In this document: positions 11,061-22,900 of the stretch, one piece after another
Layout of the letters: every line of letters begins with the position of its first letter
Position numbering within the stretch: position 1 is the first letter of the stretch
Source: Helianthus annuus
Taxonomy: Eukaryota > Streptophyta > Magnoliopsida > Asterales > Asteraceae
Assembly (NCBI RefSeq): GCF_002127325.2
Contig: NC_035437.2
Location: 154,735,897 to 154,799,896 of the forward strand
Length of the DNA: 64,000 nucleotides
Reading direction: 5' to 3'
Notes under the pieces: generated by a model
What the model was told of the DNA's origin: nothing
The model's database searches: none
Seen by the model: the letters and a program-made list of their open reading frames with translations, nothing else
Program-made: the position numbers and the translations under genes

Positions 11061-11222
11061 TATAACACTATATAACATCATATAAACACCGTATAACACT
11101 ATGTAATACCATATAACACTATGTAACACTATATAATACTATACATCTATCATAGACATGCTATCAAACAAAATATAGTGTTATATAGTGTTATATGATG
11201 TTACATAGTATAATACGGTGTT
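11061..11222. repeat. AT-rich fold-back repeat (TATAACACTAT)
   Basis: The left arm has tandem variants of TATAACACTATATAACATC. The right arm has the complement, ATAGTGTTATATAGTGTTAT, followed by a copy near TACGGTGTTTATA. The two arms could form a long hairpin. A short piece of the right arm resumes after the solo LTR at 14629-14647, so the LTR inserted into this repeat. Confidence 0.55.
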
Positions 11223-11227
11223 TATAT

Positions 11228-14200
11228 TGTAACACCTCAAATTTTTGTGTCCAATGATGTGTTAACACGTGTCATTTGTTTACACGTGGCATCTATAATA
11301 AATAAAGGACTAATTTTGACAAACCTTGAAAGTATATAAATTCGAGGGTTATAAAATGTCAACAAGGGTAAATATACTGTATAGTATCCCTAAATAATGC
11401 TTAAACCTTCAAACGAATAAATTAAAGATCGTACAAAAACAAAACGCGGAAGAAAGTGAGAGATTACAAACTACAGGGGTTAACTGTGTCAACATGTTTA
11501 ATAATACCTCTGAGTGACCCTTTAACGTTCCAAAGACTTTGTAACGGTATTATACCCTCACTAAAATAATATATATAAATTTCGCGAAGTTTCGATATGA
11601 AACAAGAAAGTTACGATCGAACTCGTAGAAGAAGGGTTAAAAGCGTCAATAATGAAAGTTAAGGCTTTCTGAACAATTAAATAAATAAACCGGGGACTTA
11701 ATAAAGCGGGTAAATAACACGAGGCCCCTATCGGTAAATAACCGAGGGCCAAACCGCAAAGTTACCCCTTCAGAACCGAAAGGTCAGACGAATCATTGCG
11801 AAAGATTTCGTTATTAATGGCCAGATTCTGTAATCATTACAAAAAGATTTAAAAATCCTGAAATCTTAACCTTAGGCGACCCGCGTGAAGGTTAAGGATT
11901 AGTTGAGGCGGGCCGCGAGCCTCCTCACTAACTCGCCTGATTTCTTACTCTTTAGGCGACCCGCATTAAAAGGCATGGGAACTCCCATGCGGGCCGCGTA
12001 AAGTGCCCAGATGCAGAAACTTTGTAGTTTCTTGCCTTTTGGAGCTTTTGAACGATCAAACACCAATTAATGGAGCATGGGCGCCCCCTACACGACCCAT
12101 ACACCTCTAGGACACCTACCCATCATCTCTGGACTATTGTGGTAGTTGTAATGATCATAGGGGCTTGTTCTTGGCTATAAATAGCACCTTTGTGTGCATA
12201 ACATTCACAACAACTCAAACACACATCTCTGGCCATTCTAAAGGCTCCCAAGTGTTTCTTCTCTGCTCCATATTCAAGTACTAACTTCTGTAAGTTACCT
12301 TGATCATCCATTGTTCAGTTTATGCTTAGTTTTTAGCTAAAAACCAAACCGTCGTAACTACGGTTTGACTTCACAATAAATCAGTAATGGTTCAGTCTTA
12401 TGACGAATCAAAAGTGGTTATGAGTTGGTATTTACGTGGGTAATAAACCTCTAAAATGGTTCCCCCTGATCACCACTCTAACTATGTCAAATGTCGAGTC
12501 AAACGTGCGGTTAAAAAAAGTCAACAGAAAGCTATTTTAGCGATTTATGCATAATCTGTAAAGTATATGTTATGGAATCTGTTTTGACAATCATAAAACA
12601 TGATAATAAGTATATAAACGTGTTTGCGCTCGTTTGAATCGACCGTTTGCTATATTGACCCGGTTCGGAGCCGAAAGTCGCAAAAGTTTGACTTTTGCTT
12701 TGACTTCAGTTCTGACCCGTTTTAGTGAGGTATAAATATACCTTAGGACTCTCTTAGGACCAGGTCACATGTTGGTATACGCCTCTGTGGTCGGTTCATG
12801 AGTTATCCGAGTCTTTTGCGCAATTCCGTCATTCGCCTAAAAGTTGACCGTAACGGCCTTTTAAAATTAAAACGAGTATTTCGGACACGTGAACGGACCA
12901 AAACCTTGCTGGTTAAATTATAAGCATGTCCTTAAAGTTTCACGTCAATCCGAGGCCTAGAATGAGAGTTATGCTAAAAGGCGCACTTTTAAAAAGTTTT
13001 GTAATTAACGGCGCAATTAGCATAACGCCCATCTAACCCAAGTTTTCGTCACCAAAACTTTTACCCACTGTGGTAAAATAATATTTTGGGAATTTTAAAG
13101 ATTTTTTAATAATTTTACCTTGCTCATAACCTGCGGTTATGGCTACGGTTCGGTAAATACCGAATATGCCCTTTTTGGCCAAAACGGGAGTTCTACAAGG
13201 TCTTTTGACCCGATTCCAGTTGCTACTGGTTTTAAATAATAAATAAAGTATTTTAAGCTTTATAAACTGTTCGGGAAACTCAGATTTCCTGTAGAACTCG
13301 AAAAGCCCTTTTAAAGTCTTTAAAATGACCGAAAAGCCCCTTCGGGGCATAATATTAACTTAAACTCGTTACGGGCGTCACGGAAGGTATCCTACTGATA
13401 CCAAAATACTTTTAAGGCATATTGACTTAGGAAATAAGCGTACGACTCTCATAGTTAACCGTTTCGCCTATTTGCGCACACGGTACGGCTCATGGAACTA
13501 GTTTTCGTGCAATAGCCGATATGGGTCAAATTATATCATTTGAACCCCAAAATCCAGAGTATGAACTATAAACCCATATAAAACAAGTCACTGAACTTGT
13601 TGGGTCCAACTCATACTCCATTCTCGGTTTTCGCCTTTTCGTGCGAATTAACCATATCTATATATCGGAATCAACCGGTTTAAGCTACGGCTAATATAAG
13701 GACCGTTAGGATTCTAAGAGGTTAATTAAAACCTTCGTTCCAGATTAGGAGCCCCAGTAAAAGCTATCGGTGACTTGATCTAAATTAAGGATTAATACTT
13801 GCAAAGGTAAATACTTTAACTTATTTCCCCTATATGGGCTTGGGTTACGGTATATTAATACCGCTTGATTGAGCATTATATAATTCCATCGCTTAGGTGG
13901 TTAATTGATTAAATATGATCGGCTCATTTAAACAGTTTTGTTGCTTATAAGCCTTTGGGGGGTTTAATGACCGTTGTCCCGGATATCCTTGGCATCATTT
14001 TACGAAATGGCCACGACCATCGACATCCCGGTGTAGGCGTACACCCGGTATAAAGTGTCGACATTAAAAATTAAAAGACGTAGCCGTTGGTTTTTGTACT
14101 ACGGTTTTACGCAAACGTGGTGTGTCTATAAATCTTTAACCCGGCACGACCCGGGCTACTGAACGCATAAAAGAACATGTAAAACGTTCACAAGATCATT

Positions 14201-14623
14201 ATGAATTTTCCCAAGTTAAAAAGAGTTTGTGCCTTGTGCATTCAAATCAATTTTAATAAACATTTTCAAATGTGTCAGTTGAATGTATTTACCAGTGTAA
14301 ACTGACGTATTTTCCCCAAAAAGATTAAGTGCAGGTACCTAAACGTAATTGGCTGGTATTAGCTCCTTAGCGTCGGGATAAGTCTCGCAAGCTTGATTGC
14401 AGTATCTGATGGAACAATACTTTATATTTATTTACGATCCACTGTGGATATTCAACTTCTGTAATACGTTGATATTATCACTAGAGGTTGAAATATATAT
14501 ATTTATCTTATGCTTCCGCTGTGCATTATATAATTGTGTGGTTTGACTATATTGTTGCCAACATCGTCACGGTAATCCCCCACCGGGCCCACCGGTGAGA
14601 CACGTGGAAATCGGGGTGTGACA
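11228..14623 (+). mobile_element. Solo LTR of a Ty3/gypsy-type element (3.4 kb)
   Basis: It begins TGTAACACCTC, ends GGGGTGTGACA and is flanked by a perfect 5-bp duplication TATAT (11223-11227 and 14624-14628). There is no internal coding sequence, primer-binding site or second LTR, so this is one LTR left after recombination. A TATA box lies at 12175-12183. GC-rich palindromic motifs such as GCGGGCCGCG and GGCGACCCGCG occur at about 11875-12000. Similar motifs are found in the chromovirus LTR at 43807, which suggests the same broad lineage. Antisense open frames in this stretch are not considered genes. Confidence 0.85.
12175..12183 (+). promoter_or_regulatory. TATA box of the solo LTR
   Basis: CTATAAATA is followed by a C/A-rich leader (ACAACTCAAACACACATC) and fits the U3/R promoter of an LTR read on the plus strand. 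Any transcript would run rightward toward the FRIGIDA-like gene about 4.8 kb away. Confidence 0.55.
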
Positions 14624-14931
14624 TATATAGTGTTATATATAGTGTTAGGCTAGTCGGTATGGGCTCCAGCCCGGGTCCGTCTTGCTTCGGCGACGGCGTG
14701 CACACCGTGCCGCCCCCCTGCGTCGCGTCGTGGACGTCGAGATGGTGCCGTTTGCGACGGTCCAAAAATAGTGGGGCCCATTGAATTAAAGTTATCGCTT
14801 AAAAAAATCAATTTTTTCCCAAAAAAGCAACGGTAATATTTCCAATATTTATAAATTTCAACTCAATTTTCACTTTCATTCATCAAATTAACCACAAAAT
14901 CTCATCCCTCTCTCACATAATTTTTATAAAT

Positions 14932-16335
14932 GAGTGAATTGCAAATTTTGTCCTTTATCTTTATACCATTTTGCAGACGGTGTCCTTTATCTTTAAAATT
15001 GACGAGTTTTGTACTTTAGGTTTTAAAATCTTGCGCGTTATGTCCTTTGAGCCAAACTCAGTTAATTTTTTCTGTTGAATCTGATCACTCAAGGGCAATT
15101 TAGTCCTTTTACCAATTACTTTAAAATATGTTAATAAATAAAACAAAAAAAAATTTAAAAATAATACAATATGTGTATATACATTTATATATAAAGAAAT
15201 AACACCCTCTCTCTAACTCTCTCTCTCTCTCTACGTCTCTCCAGCCACCACCAACAACCACCTCCGACCACCACCCTCAACCACCTCCGATCCCCTCTAC
15301 TTCTCTCAACCGTCGCCGCCAACCATCACCACCACCCACTAACCAAATCATCTCATTTGAACAAATAAAAAATCCCCAAATCCCCAATCTTTTATTCCCA
15401 CTCTAGGGGTCCGGTAACAGGGGTACGACTCAAATCGGTAGCGGGCTTAACCGGATCGCTGAGGATGTGGGTTGGTGCGGGTGTGTAGTAACACGAGACA
15501 CTACAGAGGAGAGATTAGAACATACCTTATGTTATTCCTAATCGGAACCGGCGACGGGTTGTTCAGAACGGAGATGGACGGCTCGGGGTGACTGATTAGA
15601 ACATACCTTATGTTATTCCTAATCGGAACCGGCCGATTCCGGTGCGGATGAGGGTGCACCGGCGGCTGTTGTTCAGAGTGGTGAAGAAGGCTGAGGGCGA
15701 TGGTGGTGACAGGCGGCGGTTGAAGAAGACGATGGAGGGTTTAAGGTCCGACGCCGGCGGTTCCGGAGACGGGGTGACTCGGCGGAGATGGAGGGTTGGA
15801 GAAGTGTGGTGTCGGTACGATGAAGGAGGTGCTGTGGTGTCGATGTGGGTAGAAGATGGCCGGCGATGGATGTGCATTTCTGAATTAGTTTTTGGTGTAG
15901 TTCGGTAGTTTAGAGATGGTTGGGATTAGGATAATGGATTCTGAGTTTATTTAACAAAAACATTACTGAATAGTGAATGCTAATGTGTGGCTATGCTATA
16001 TCATCATTTTTTAGGGCTTGCTGAATTGAAGACTGCAGAGGTTTTTTGAGAGAGAGAGAGAGATTTGTTTAATTAAATATTATTATTTATTTTTACAAAG
16101 TAGTCCTTGTATATAACTTTTTTACACAAGAACCCCTGAAAAGGTGAAAAGACAAGGATACCCTCATGTGCAAGGCACATGACAATAGTTAACTGAAAAA
16201 ACTAACTAGGTTAGGTCTAAAGGACATAACGTGTAGGATTTTAAAACCTAAAATACAAAACTCGTCAATTTTAAAGATAAAGGACACCGCCTGCAAAAGG
16301 GTATAAAGATAAAGGACAAAATTTGAAATTCACTC
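14932..16335. mobile_element. Mutator-like element nested in Harbinger
   Basis: The element is 1,404 bp, flanked by a perfect 9-bp duplication TTTATAAAT (14923-14931 and 16336-16344). Long inverted repeats start GAGTGAATTGCAAATTTTG on the left and GAGTGAATTTCAAATTTTG on the reverse complement of the right, and run for about 150 bp or more. CT-rich (15206-15240) and GA-rich (16048-16063) tracts sit at the inner repeat edges. The interior contains CCACCA-rich and GGCGG-rich sequence and an 81-bp tandem duplication (15513 and 15594). It has no transposase; the interior may be captured host leader sequence. Confidence 0.88.
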
Positions 16336-16375
16336 TTTATAAATCTTCTTCCACTTTTATAAACCTTACTCTATC

Positions 16376-16525
16376 ATGGATCCCTTCAACAACCCGAGCG
16401 ACCCGAACAACCCGAACAATCCGTATAACCCGACGACTCCCAACAACCCGACCCAACCTAATGTTTTCTCGGTCCGGGATATTATCCGACGCAAGAACCG
16501 AATCAATTCTCGCAATATTATTTAA
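16376..16525 (+). CDS. Short Asn/Pro-rich ORF of the Harbinger derivative
   Basis: The 49-codon frame starts MDPFNNPSDPNNP and continues with Asn-Pro repeats, then VFSVRDIIRRKN. This resembles the N-terminal leader of a Harbinger ORF1-type protein but stops before any DNA-binding domain. The ATG lies about 30 bp after the MULE insertion, which split the leader. It is probably a relic. Confidence 0.35.
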   Translation: MDPFNNPSDPNNPNNPYNPTTPNNPTQPNVFSVRDIIRRKNRINSRNII

Positions 16526-16890
16526 GTCTATGTTTTTTTAAGTCTTTGGTTTTTTTTATTAACTTTATGTTTTTTTTATGTTTATGTAATGTGGTTTTAA
16601 TATTAATGAAAATAGTTTGTTAGTATATTTGTTAAATGTTAAAAAAAAGAAGACTAAAAAAAAAAAAAAACATAAAAAGTGGTGGAGGACTATGACTAGG
16701 ACCATCCTTCCATGCCTTCTAGTTTTGGAGGATGAACCATCTTTGGGAGGATTATGACGTAGCGCCTACATGGCGGACCATCCTCCAAAAATGGTTCATC
16801 ACCATACCGAGTAGCCTTATAATACACTTGTGAATTAATATACAGATCCTCTACCATTAATGCTTATCTTATCATTAATTATTAATTGTT

Positions 16891-16899
16891 TATATAAAG
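16891..16899 (+). promoter_or_regulatory. TATA box of the FRIGIDA-like gene
   Basis: TATATAAAG lies 61 bp before the ATG at 16952. A start site 25-35 bp downstream would fall after the upstream ATG at 16904, which favours 16952 (MDTISGL) as initiator. Position-based inference. Confidence 0.5.
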
Positions 16900-16951
16900 A
16901 TATATGCTCCTTTTCTTGAAACCCCGATCACCCACCGGGGCCCCACCGTCG

Positions 16952-19900
16952 ATGGACACCATCTCCGGTCTCATCAACTTACAAAATCAGTCAACCCTAC
17001 CAACATCACCACCTACACCTCCTCCTTCAACATTAAAAACCGCCACACAACAACCACCACACATCACAACCACCACTCTCACCGCCGATATACCATTCTC
17101 CACCTCCATCAACCAACTCCACACCTTCTCCACCGCCTTATCAGCATTCCTCAACCACTACGACGACTTGCAGACTCATATCAATTTCATTACCTCATCA
17201 ATCGACTCCAAATTGCCACCTCATCTCGTTGAAACTGTTTGCCCTAACTTATCAGCCCTAACGAACGTGCGTTTATTAGAAATTGATTGTGATCGTACGA
17301 TAACCGCTTCACCAGAAGTCAGTTTGTCAGAACGAAACCCTAAGGTAAGTGATAGCGCCAGTTTTTCGCATAATTCTGGAGAAATTGATGCTTCGAATAA
17401 GCTTGAAGTTGTTGATGTATCGAAGAATGTTGAAGAGATTGATGTATTGAAGAAACATGCGGAAACTGATGCTTTGAAGAAGCCTGTTGTAGAAACTTTT
17501 GTTGATCAAGCGATAAATGATGTTCTAGAAGCCATTGTTTCAGAACAAAACCCTAAGGAAAGTGAAAGTGATTGCGAACCGAATCATGAGTCTGCAACTG
17601 CCGATTTTTCGCGCAATATTGAAGAATTTGATGCTTCGAAGAAGCTTGAAGTTGTTGATGTGTCGAAGAATGTTGAAGAGATTGATGTATTGAAGAAACA
17701 TGCGGAAACTGATGCTTTGAAGAAGCCTGTTGCAGAAATTTTTGTTGATCAAGCGATAAATGATGTTTTAGAAGCTATTGTTTCAGAGCAAAACCCTAAG
17801 GAAAGTGAAAGTGATTGCCAACGGAATCATGAGTCTGCAACTGCCGATTTTTCGCCCAATTTTGAAGAATTTGATGCTTCGAAGAAGCTTGAAGTTGTTG
17901 TTGACGTGTCAAAGAATTGTGGAGAAATGGATGCGTCTGAGAATTTTGTAGAAATTGATAGTTCGAAAAAGTGTGAAGAAATTGATGTATTGAAGAAACA
18001 TGTAGAAACTTTTGGTGATCAAAGTATAACTGCTTTTCCAGAAGCTGCTGTTTTAGAACAAAAGCCTAACGGAACGGCTACGAGTGGCGAACGGAGCAAT
18101 GAAATCAATGTGAGGACACCTGAAGGCCTTGAAGAAACTTGTATCGGTAAGGATCCTCAAGGAATTGATGTACGGCAGAAGCCTGAAGAAAATTATTCTT
18201 CAAGGAGTCCAGAAGAAACCTACACTTCGAAGAAGCAAAGAAAGCGAAGAAAAACTGGTAAACGTAAGAAGGATAAGGATAAGGATAAGGAAACGGCTTT
18301 AAACAAGTTTGCGGGGAAATTGCAATCCTTGTGTAAAAACATGTATACTAGGGGAATGAGGCGGTATGTAGCAAAACATTTATCTGAAACGTTTAATCTT
18401 CGCGAGGAAATTATTAAGGCGTTGAAGCTGGCTAAAGATCCTGCAAAACTCGTTCTAAACTGCACTGGCAATTTTTTTAAACAGGAAACTGCAGGAAGGC
18501 TGGCTTCAGTCTTGGTGTTGGAGTGTTTTTTGATGATCAGTAATGATGATGGCATTGAGATCGAGAAAAGAGAATTCGAACGTGCATTAAATAATGCTGT
18601 AATTTGGAGAAAACGGATGATCAGAGAAGGTGGATTTGGACACACGGACGAGGTTGATGCCAGGGGTTTGCTTCTGCTTATCAGTGGATTTGGGATTCAA
18701 GATGATGTTTTCAAGACTCAAGATATTGTGGATTTGATTCAGGCTAGTAATGTGAAGGGAATATCAACCGCACTTCGTCGTTCAGCTTTTCTTATGCCAA
18801 AAATTCCAGGTTTATTGCTTTTATATGTTAATTTATTGTACTTTAAAACCTCTATAAATGCATACCCTCAGGACAAGAGGAAATATCGTTTGTTGGCGTC
18901 ATTTATTTATTTGTTGATGATGATAACTACAGATAACAATTATAATAACAATTATGGACTGAAGAAAATTATTCATTTGGGTTGTGTTCTGTGTGATTAA
19001 GCTAACATGGCATATGCATATGCATTTGGGTTGAAGCATCGTATGTATAATGTAGGAGAATTGTTATGGTGGATATAACTAAACTGACTTTTAAAGGTGG
19101 ATACAAATATATGATAATGAATCTAGGTTAAATTTTAAACATTCATATATTGTTATTTTTTTAGCTTCATGAGCTAAACTCTATTCTGGTAAATTATACT
19201 TGTTTCAGATGTAATTTCATTGATGGTGAAGAATAATCTAGAAATTGAAGCTGTTGATATTGCCTATACATTCGGGTTGGAGGATACGTGTAACTCTCAG
19301 AACATATTGACGACATATTTGCGCAATAAAATTAAAGATATTCAGAACGATTCGCCTTTCCAAACGGTAACCAATACCCTCTCTCTGTTATACTAAATAT
19401 AGTATATTTTTTTTGGTGTTGTGCATCTTTTCAATTAGAACACTTTCTTTTTTAGTAAACTTAAAAATTTTAATTACTTGCCCCTTTTTATCACTTGAAA
19501 GAATTCTAGCAGAATCCTATATATGATTATTGAACTTTTTGTCGGTAATTAGTGCGTCAAATATGATTACAAAGGTTATATTTTATTTTAATACGGGCAA
19601 AGTATTAAAGTCACACTTTGGGCAACTTTTGACCCGTTTGAGAATTGTTTTTAAAATATTACCTTTCGGACAGTTAGAATTTATGTATAGCCCGGATCAA
19701 CCTATCTATAAGCAAATGGGTCTAAAATGCCATCCCTAAATTGAGTAATTGATATGTTCAACTAGTTTCACCTATTTTGTCATTATTAAAGGGTAACCAA
19801 CTCAAAACATTGCATACGAAATATACGATTTCTCAAACGTACGAGGGACCAAAATTAATGTTTGCGATTTTTAAATTTTCAGTTGGAGGCAATGAAGCAG

Positions 19901-22900
19901 CAATTACTTGATCTGAAATCAGTAAAACAATGTTTGGAATCTCACAAAGTTGATCCTTCGACGCTTCTTCCCGACTTAAAAATCAATGAAAATATACAAA
20001 TTCTCGAGAAAGAAGTAAACGAATCGAAATTAATCCAAAAAAGGAAGTCTTTAGAAAACCCAATTCATCAGGAAGCAAAGCGTGCTTGTTTTGGTCATGA
20101 AAACATGCCACACCACCATGAACCTGTTGATAACTACGGCATGGTGTTAGAGCAAACCCCGAGCGAAAGCGCTAGTGATTGCGAATGGAGTCATGAATCT
20201 GCAACGATGCCTGATAGCACCGATTTTTCGCACAATTATGAAAAAATTGATACTTTGAAGAACCTTGAAGTTGTTGATGTGTCGAAGAATTCTGAAGAAA
20301 TTGATGTGTCTGAGAATCCTGTAGAAATTGATACTACAAAGACGCTTGAGGAATTTGATGTATTAAAGAAGCATGAAGAATTCGATACATTGATGAAACA
20401 TGCAGAAACTGATACTTTGAAGAAGCAGGAAGAAATTGTTACAGAAACTTTTGGTGATCAAACCATAGGCGTTGTTTCAGGACGAAACCCTAACGGAATG
20501 GCTACTAATGGAGAACAGAGTCGTGAAATTGTTACGGCACCTGAAAGCTTAGAAGAAATTAACGTATTAAATAAGCTTGAAGAAATTGATGTCTTGAAAA
20601 AGCCTGAAGAACTTGATACTTCCATGATTCCAGAAGAAACTGTTCCAGAAACTTCTGTGGTTTCTGTGTTACAATCCTTTTGTGAAAGCATGAGTCCTAG
20701 GCAACTGAGGCAGCATGTAGCAACACATTTTTCTAAAATGATTAATCTTCGCGAGGAAATTGCAAAATCGTTGAAGCTAGCGAAAGATCCTGTGTATCTC
20801 GTTCGAAGCAGCATTGGCAGTTTTTTTGTCAGCCGCAGTACAACATTCCGCGATTACAATAAAAAGTTATCAAGAATGGTTGCAGTTTTGATTTTGGAGT
20901 GTTTTGTGATGATCAGCAGTGATGGCATTGAGATCGCAAATAGTGACCGGGAATACGCTGCAAAAGATGCTGTAATTTGGAGAAAACGGATGATCAGAGA
21001 AGGTGGATTTGGAAAAACGGACGTGGTTGATGCTAGGGGTTTGCTTCTGCTTATCAGTGGGTTTGGGATTCAAGATCATGTTTTCAAGATTCAAGATATC
21101 ATGGATTTGATTCGAGCTAGTAATTGGAAGGGAATTTCGGCTGCACTTCGTCGTTCAGCTTTTCTTATGCCAAAAATTCCAGGTTTGTTGCATATGTTAA
21201 TTTCTTATACTTTAAAACCTCGATAAATGCATACCCCCAAGACAAGAGGAAATATCGTTTAGTGTCGTTTTATATTTATTTGTTGATGACAACAACAACA
21301 ACAACAACAAACTGAAGTTAAATAATTCATTTGGGTTGTGTGTGATTAAGCAAACATGGTATATACATTGGATCTTTGAATTAAAAACCAGATACACATT
21401 CTTGATGTACATAACTCGATTTGTACAATGGTTGCATGATGCAAACTTCTTGTTATATCATTTTTATAACTAAACTGACTTTTAAGGGTGGATATCTACA
21501 TATGATAATGAATCTAGGTTAAATTTTAAATGTTTATATATTGTTTTTTTTTTTTTTTAACTTCATGAGCTAAACTATATTCTGGTAAATACTTGTTTCA
21601 GATGTAATTTCTTTGATGGTGAAGAATAATCTAGAAATTGAAGCTGTTGATATGGCCTATACATTTGGGTTGGAGGATATGTGTAACCCTCAGAACATAT
21701 TGACGACATATTTGAACAATAAGATTAAAGATATTCAGAACGATTCGCCTTTTCAAAAGGTAACTAATACTAAGTATAGTATGGTCTTTTTTGGTGTTGT
21801 GCCATCTTCTTAATTAGAACACTTATTCGTAAACTTTGAATTTCAAATTACTTGCCCCTTTTTGTCACTTGAAAGAATTCAAACAGAATCCCATATATGA
21901 TTATTGAACTTTTTGTCGGTAATTAGTGTGTCAAATATGATTACAAAAGTTATATTTTATTTCAATATGGGCAAAGTGCATCTTAACTATAACTTTTTGA
22001 GTAAAATGATTTAAGGAGTTTTAATGTATTAAAGTTAGACTTTGGGCAACTTTTGACACGTTTGACAATTGTTTTGAAAATATTTACCTTTTTGGACAGT
22101 TAGAATTTATGTATAACCCTGATCAACCTATTTATAAGCAAACGGGTCTAAAATGTCATCCCTAAATTGAGTAATTAATTTGTTCAACTAGTTTCACCTA
22201 TTTGTCATTATTAAAGGGTAACCGACTCAAAACATTACATATGAAATATATGATTGGGCAAACGTATGAGGGATCACAATTGATGTATGTAAATTTTTAA
22301 TCTTCAGTTGGAGGCAATGAAGTCGGTAAAACAATGTTTAGAATCTCACAATGTCGATCCATCGAAGCTTCTTCCAGACTTCAAAATCAATGAAGAAATA
22401 CAAAATCTCGAGAAAGAAGTAAGCGAATTAAAATTAATCCAAAAAAGGAAGTCTTTAGAAAACTCAATTCATCAGGAAGCAAAGCGTGCTTGTTTTGGTC
22501 ATGAAAACACGTCGATAAATCCTGAAGAAAATTGTACTTGTGAAGAGATTGATTCATCAAAGAAACGTTCAGAAACTGATTCTTCGAAGAACCCTGTTCC
22601 GGAAACTTCCTATGATGAAACCATAACAGCTGTTCCAGAAGCCATTGTTTCAGAACAAAACCCTAACAGAATGGCTAGTTATCACGAACAGAGTGATGAA
22701 AACGTGAGGACACCTGAAAGCCTTGATGAAACTGATGTATTGAAGAAGCCTGAACAGACTGATATTTGTAAGAATACAGAAGTAACCGTCGTATTAAAGA
22801 AGCCTCAAGAACCTGATACTCCGATGGTTCCAGAAGAAATTGATACCTCGAAGAAACCTGAAGAAACTGTTCCGGAAACTTCTTGTGATCAAACCACACC

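Larger units (their letters stand above)
14648..16816 (+). mobile_element. Harbinger-derived element interrupted by a MULE
   Basis: The ends GGCTAGTCGGTATGG (left) and GGCTACTCGGTATGG (reverse complement of right) are flanked by TTA duplications (14645-14647 and 16817-16819), as in PIF/Harbinger. Removing the nested MULE and one of its duplications leaves about 756 bp. The remainder holds only a 49-codon ORF (16376-16525), so the element is non-autonomous. It ends 135 bp before the FRIGIDA-like start codon and so occupies that gene's proximal promoter region. Confidence 0.8.

Noticed and set aside
11228..14623. A degenerate coding retroelement instead of a solo LTR
   Set aside because: No gag or pol motif in any frame. 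The TG...CA ends and perfect 5-bp duplications define a single LTR.
15608..15908. Overlapping antiparallel ORFs inside the second MULE
   Set aside because: GC-rich simple sequence with both strands open; at most captured fragments, not an intact gene.
16904..19000. Reading the first FRIGIDA-like exon as a stand-alone 698-residue gene
   Set aside because: The last 60 codons run past a conserved splice donor (18810) into intron sequence that does not resemble the family. The next exon continues the domain in the right phase.
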